A stretch of 64,000 nucleotides of DNA from the NCBI GenBank assembly GCA_014904845.1, contig MU119436.1:6747-70746 (forward strand), in the 5' to 3' direction. Made by a program: the position numbers and the translations under genes. The DNA comes from Acephala macrosclerotiorum (lineage: Eukaryota > Ascomycota > Leotiomycetes > Helotiales > Mollisiaceae). This document shows positions 58,717 to 64,000 of the stretch, in pieces. Under the pieces are notes generated by a model. It did no database searches, was not told where the DNA came from, and worked only from the letters and a program-made list of their open reading frames with translations. The first letter of the stretch is position 1; every line of letters starts with the position of its first letter.

Positions 58717-59650
58717 TTGCTCCGCAGGCCTCGCAGAGGCGCCCCTGCGTGGGACTACAAAGTCTTCGACTTTAGTAATTTATTCTTATTTTAAGTTTCA
58801 AATCAAAAGCTCTTAACTTGAGCGTTTTATAAGTATTTGAAGTTGCCATAGTTATTGAGATGGAATAGTAGTTTGAGATTCTGCCGGGCGGTGAAGCCGA
58901 TAAGCTGATAAGCTCCTAGTGCCTAAGGCAGAAACGCACTTGCTATAGAGCTTTACACCAAGGGGACACTTCCTGGGACCCCCGTCTTATATTTAGCTAC
59001 TACGATTGATTCAATTGATTATAAAGAGTTATTTACCAGAGGGAGACCCCCTGGGACCCCCCTCGAGAGCTGCGCAGCTGGATTTTTAAGTATTTTTACA
59101 GCTTAGAGCCTTGGAGCCTTAGGCAGAAACGCGCTTCCGGCAGAGCCTCACACCAAAAGAATACTCCAGGGGGACACCCCCTGGGACCCCCGTCTCTTAT
59201 ATGAGTTGCTACGATCGATTTAATTACTTTTGATTACTTTACTTAGCATATAATTCCAGGGGGAGACCCCCTGGGACCCCCCTTTAGAGCTGCGCAGCCA
59301 TAGAGCAGTTCCAGCATTTAAGTGCCTTAGTGCCTTAGGCATAAACCCACTTTTAGCAGAGCCTCACACCAAAAGAACACTCCAGGGGGACACCCCCTGG
59401 GACCCCCGCCTCTTATATTAAGCTACTACGATCAATTCAATCAATTTGAATCACTTTACTTAGTATATATTCCAGGGGGAGACCCCCTGAGACCCCCCTT
59501 GAAAGCTGCGCAGCTATAGAGATATCCAGCACTTAAGTAAATAAGTGCCTTAATACCTAAGGCAAAAACGCACTTAGAGAGTTTTAGTGTTTCTCACTAG
59601 AGCGGTTGCTGCCGGCCTTAGTGCCTAAGGCAGTAGGGCACTTAGAAGTT
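58717..59650. repeat. Tandem array of GC-rich hairpin clusters
   Basis: Roughly 195-223-bp units begin near 58921, 59116, 59332 and (partial) 59555. Each carries a TGCC-TWA-GGCA hairpin, a CCAGGGGG-ACA-CCCCCTGG hairpin (for example 59166-59184), a CCAGGGGG-AGA-CCCCCTGG hairpin (for example 59256-59274) and the palindrome AGCTGCGCAGCT (for example 59068-59079), separated by AT-rich spacers. Near the left end a further AAAGTC-TTC-GACTTT hairpin lies at 58759-58773. Clustered short GC hairpins in AT-rich spacers resemble mobile GC clusters of fungal mitochondrial genomes. Origin from mitochondrial DNA is possible but unproven. Confidence 0.75.
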
Positions 59651-60030
59651 TTGCGGTCGCCATTTTTGCTGAGTGCGACTATATTTTATTGATTTGCGCA
59701 ATAATGGATTAATAGAATCGCTTGAAACTTGGAATCTAGCGGTATTTAATTGAGTTTCAACTTATTTGTAAGCTTTATATAATTTGGATTAGCTGATATA
59801 TTATAATTGTAGGCGCAGCGCGATCGCACGTAAATCGAGATTTTGGTGTTCTTCGCCGGAGCGGCTATATGTTATTCCAAAGCACCCCTGCTGCAAAATT
59901 CCTTAATGAACCAATCAAATCGCTCCATTTGGGCACCTCGGTTAAATTTGAGTGAAATCGCCCATTGTGAGAAGTGTTGATGTCACGTGCATATAGAAAA
60001 GTTGACATTAGTCCTTAAGCCGGACAGGCA
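59651..60030. other. Normal-composition flank of the hairpin array
   Basis: Unique sequence with GTCACGTG at 59982-59989. No gene. Confidence 0.4.
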
Positions 60031-60775
60031 ATTAATTAATTAAAAAAATAAATTCTTTTTTTTAATAAAATTAATTAATTAAATTAATAAATTAAAAGAT
60101 TTTAATATTAAGATTTAATATTTAAAATATAATTATTTTTACGATTTTAATTATTAATATAAAATTTTTTTTATAATAATAATTATTTTTATAATTATTT
60201 TTTATATTTTTTATATTACAATTTTTTTATAAATACGAATTTATTTAATATAATATAAAATATTTAATTTTTTTAATATTAATTAAATATATTTATTGGA
60301 TTATATATAAATTTAATAAAAATTTATATTAATAATAAAAAATATAATAATATTTTTTATAATATTTTTAATTGTAAATTATTAATTTTTTATAATTATT
60401 ATAATAAAATTAAATTATTTTTAAATTAATATAATAAAATATTTTTTATTAATTTTATAAAATATACAAACGTATTTTATTTTAATAAAAAAAATTATTA
60501 ATTATATATATTTTTATAAAAAGAAATAATTTTAATAAAAATTATTATAATTAATTTAATAAAATTTAAATTGAATTATTATAATTATTTTTTAATTAAT
60601 TTTAAAAAAGTTTAATTTAATTTATTATTAGAATATTAAACGAAATATAATTTATAAAATTAAATTATTAGTATTTATTAAAATATTAAAAATTTTTATT
60701 TTATTTTATATAAATCTATTAATACTTTTAAAAACGTTTATATTAAATTACGATTAATAATAAATATTTTAACGC
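60031..60775. repeat. AT-rich, RIP-like block
   Basis: Same character as the other AT-rich blocks. No ORF. Confidence 0.8.
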
Positions 60776-60960
60776 GATTACTGTAGTAGGACTATATGCT
60801 CTCTCTTTAAAAATCCTTGTAAATAGCTAGTTTCGAGAGCAGTACTAGTCACGTGTTTTTTAGTACATAAGGAGCTTTCGTTTACCATAGACTAATTAAC
60901 AACCTTTTCTATTTCTACTTTGACTCTGATTGATTGATTGATTGATTTACGGATTATTGA
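60776..60960. other. Short GC-balanced island
   Basis: It contains AGTACTAGTCACGTG ending at 60855, closely resembling the island at 35822, and a (TGAT)n run near 60928-60945. No gene. Confidence 0.5.
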
Positions 60961-63900
60961 TTACTTCGAATAAATTTAATTTACTAATTAAAACGAATTG
61001 ATTTACGATTGAACTTTTTTATTTTGTATTTTATTGTTTTTTTATATTACGTGAAATATAATAATATAATTTGAATTTTATTTTTTAAAATAAAAAAAAC
61101 GAGATTAATTAAAATTAAATTGATCGTATATATAAAAAACGAGAAAAAAAACGTAATCGAGAATAGAATCGAAAATTTTTTTAAAATAAATATTATAAAA
61201 ATAATAAATTTTAAAAAAAATTATATTAAAAAAAATATTATATTTGTAATAAATCGAAATATTAATTTATAAAATATATAATAAAAAAGCAATAATAAAT
61301 ATATATAAAATTTTAATAATAAACTTAATATATAATAAATTAAAAAATTATAATAATTTATTATTAAAATTTTTTTATTAAAATCGAAAAAATAAAAAAC
61401 TTTTTAAAAAATATTTAAATAATAAAAATAAATTAATTATTAATAAATATAAAAATAAAAAACGAAAATAAAAATTATTTTATTAAATTTAAAAAAATTA
61501 ATAATATATAAATATTAATTAGTTTATTTATTATATTATTATAAAAAAAATATATTTAATATTTTATAATTATAATTCGAATTATTTAAATCGAATTAAT
61601 ATTTATTTTTTATTTTCGAAAATTAATATTTTTTAAAATATTTTTAAAAAATTATATTAAATAATAAAATCGTTAAAATATTAATTATTAATTAATTATA
61701 ATTTATAATATTATAAAAATTTAATATTAATATTTAATTAAATATTTTTACGATCGAAATTTATAAAATTCGTTTTAATAAAAAATTATTCGAATTAATA
61801 TATTATTAAATATTATTATTTTTTATATTATTTTTATAAATATATATTTTTTATTTTTTATTTAAAATATAAACATTATAAATATAAAATTTAACAATTT
61901 TAAAAATATTTTAATTTAAAAAAATAAAATTGTTTTTATTATAAAAATATAAAAATATTTATAAATATTATTATATTAATTAAAAAAAAATTTAATTTAA
62001 ATTATTTTATTAATATTAAATTATATTAATTATATAAACGTTTTAATTATTTATTAATACGATATTTTATAAAAGATTTTAACGAATTAATTACAATATA
62101 AATATTATTATTATTATTATTAAATATATAAATAATTATTTAAAAAATTTAAATTTATTTTATAAAATAATTACAAATTTAATTATTTAATTATTGTTAA
62201 TATTTTATATTTAAATAAAAAACTAATTTTATAAATAATAAATTCGTTTATAATATTTTAAATTATTAAATTTATAAAAAATATATTTATAAAATAATAT
62301 AAAATATATTACGTATATATTAAATTGATACGTATTAAAAATTATTAAATTATATTGTTTATAACGTTAAAAAAAAATTCGTTTATAAAGTTTTAATAAA
62401 ACGTTAAAATAATAATAATTAAAATTAAAAAAATATTTATTAAAATTTATAATAATATAAAAAAAATAAAAAAAATATTATATTTTATTATATCGAGTTT
62501 ATAAAATTATTCGTAATAAATTAATTAAAAAATAAATTAATAAAAATATAATATTATAAATAATAATTAAAATTATTAACGATTTAATAAAATCGAACAA
62601 TATTATATTTATATTATTAATTTTTAAAATTTATTTTAAAATAATTAATAATAATATATTATTATTATTAATTATTAAAAAAATTAAAATAATTCGAATA
62701 ATTATTAAAAAAAAATATTATTTATATATTTAACGTTAAATTAATAATGTATTTATAATAAAAAACAATTTAAATTCAAAGTTTATATTAAATTTATTAA
62801 TTTTATTTGAAATATATATTTAATATAAAAAAAACGAATAAAAAAAATTATATAAATTATTAATAATTAATAGAAAAATATATACAATTAATATATTTTA
62901 CGAGTTAATTAATTTTTATTTAATAATTATTAAAATTTTATTAGGTAAAAAAAATATTAAAAATTTATAATTAAATTTATAATTAAAAAAATATTTAAAA
63001 AAAATTTTATTTTTTAATTAAAAATTTATTTTTTTAATTTTTTTAATTAAACGAATTAAATTAAAAACTAATTAAAAAATATAATTAAAAACGTTTAAAA
63101 AAATCACGAAATAAAAATATATATAATAAAAAATTTAAATAAAATAAATATTATAATTTTATTAAAAATAATAAAAAAAATTATAAAAATTTTAATAATT
63201 AATTTTTTATTATTATTATTAAAAAAATTAAAATCTTTATAGTTTTTATAATATATAAAAAAAAGCAATATAAAATTATTATTAAAATTATAAAAAAAAA
63301 ATATAATTACAATTTTTAAATAATTATTTAAAATATTTTTAAAAAAAAAATTAATAATTTAATTATAAAAAACGTTTTTAATTTTATTTAATATAATTTT
63401 ATTAAATATAATAAAATTCGAATTTTTAATTAAAAATTAATTAATAAAATTAAAAAAAAATTATTAATATTTTTTATAAAATATTGAAATTAATAATTTA
63501 AAAATATAATAATAAAAAAAAAATATTTATATAATTTTTAATAATTTAAAAAATTAATTAATAATTAATTATAATATTAATATTTTTTTATTATAATTTC
63601 GTTATATTATTTAAATTTATATTTAATTTACGATAAATTTTTAACGATTTATATTAATACGTTTATTAAAAATTTATTATTTATATTTATTAAATACAAT
63701 TATAATTATTTTAAAATTTTTATATAAAATTATAAAAATAAAAATATATTAATAAATTATATATTATAAATATTATAAAAAAATATTTATAATTATATCG
63801 ATATACGATTTTTATTTTTTAATTACGATTATTAAAAAAAAAACAAGTTTAATAAAATAAAATTTTTAATTAAATTTAAAAAGATTTTAATATTAAAAAT

Positions 63901-64000
63901 ATTATTAATTTTTAATAAATATATTTTAATTTAATTTAAAAATATAATTTAATTATAATAATAAATTTAAAATAAAAAAAAATTAAATATTAAAAATAAT
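60961..64000. repeat. AT-rich, RIP-like block to the right edge
   Basis: About 3 kb of A/T-dominated sequence without ORFs; remaining cytosines are mostly followed by G. It continues beyond the window. Confidence 0.85.

Noticed and set aside
58622..58816. 64-codon ORF across the palindrome
   Set aside because: Its sequence is dictated by the inverted repeat and the hairpins that follow; no protein features.
1..64000. tRNA, rRNA and CRISPR features
   Set aside because: No cloverleaf with a matching T-loop, no rRNA-like segment and no regularly spaced short repeats with unique spacers were found by eye.

Overview
The window is nuclear DNA of a filamentous ascomycete (Pezizomycotina). This rests on short spliceosomal introns (about 45-65 nt, with GTRNGT donors, CTRAY-like branch points and YAG acceptors), a Zn2Cys6 regulator, a secreted sedolisin, fungal CDC27, CBR1 and SND2 homologues, and sharp alternation between gene-bearing DNA and very AT-rich blocks of the kind left by repeat-induced point mutation (RIP). 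I cannot name the genus.

Layout. 1-2.5 kb is an AT-rich block. 2.5-6.2 kb is a gene-poor border with a C2H2 finger ORF and broken genes. 6.2-15.1 kb holds a putative thiol-fold protein (possibly LRAT/PPPDE-like), an FHIP/RAI16-like gene, a small unknown protein and a five-exon sedolisin. 15.4-24 kb alternates broken genes (small secreted protein, F-box protein, Zn2Cys6 regulator, alpha/beta hydrolase) with one intact mitochondrial IF3-like gene. 26.3-32.6 kb is a housekeeping cluster: CDC27, SND2/TMEM208, a DUF3605 protein and NADH-cytochrome b5 reductase. 33.5-41 kb is accessory: a kinase-like fragment, two or three unknown ORFs, a small AT-rich block with an embedded ORF, and an ankyrin pseudogene. 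41.6-50.1 kb holds a PRISE-like reductase with a one-base frameshift and a nine-exon Na/K-type P-ATPase with one in-frame TAG. 51.9-53 kb is a decayed tandem repeat. 53-64 kb is AT-rich DNA interrupted at 58.6-60 kb by a GC-rich, hairpin-dense repeat array.

The strongest theme is a set of otherwise readable genes carrying isolated premature stops. Nearly all are TAG, and all but one fit a CpA>TpA or TpG>TpA transition, the RIP signature. In the ATPase the TAG sits where a Trp codon is expected, and every splice junction before and after it is in phase. RIP leakage into genes, plus possible repair of UAG to UGG by A-to-I mRNA editing (known from sexual stages of some Sordariomycetes), is the most testable idea in the window. 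Housekeeping genes of the central block show no such lesions.

All calls are from reading the sequence. No homology search, expression data or splice evidence was available.
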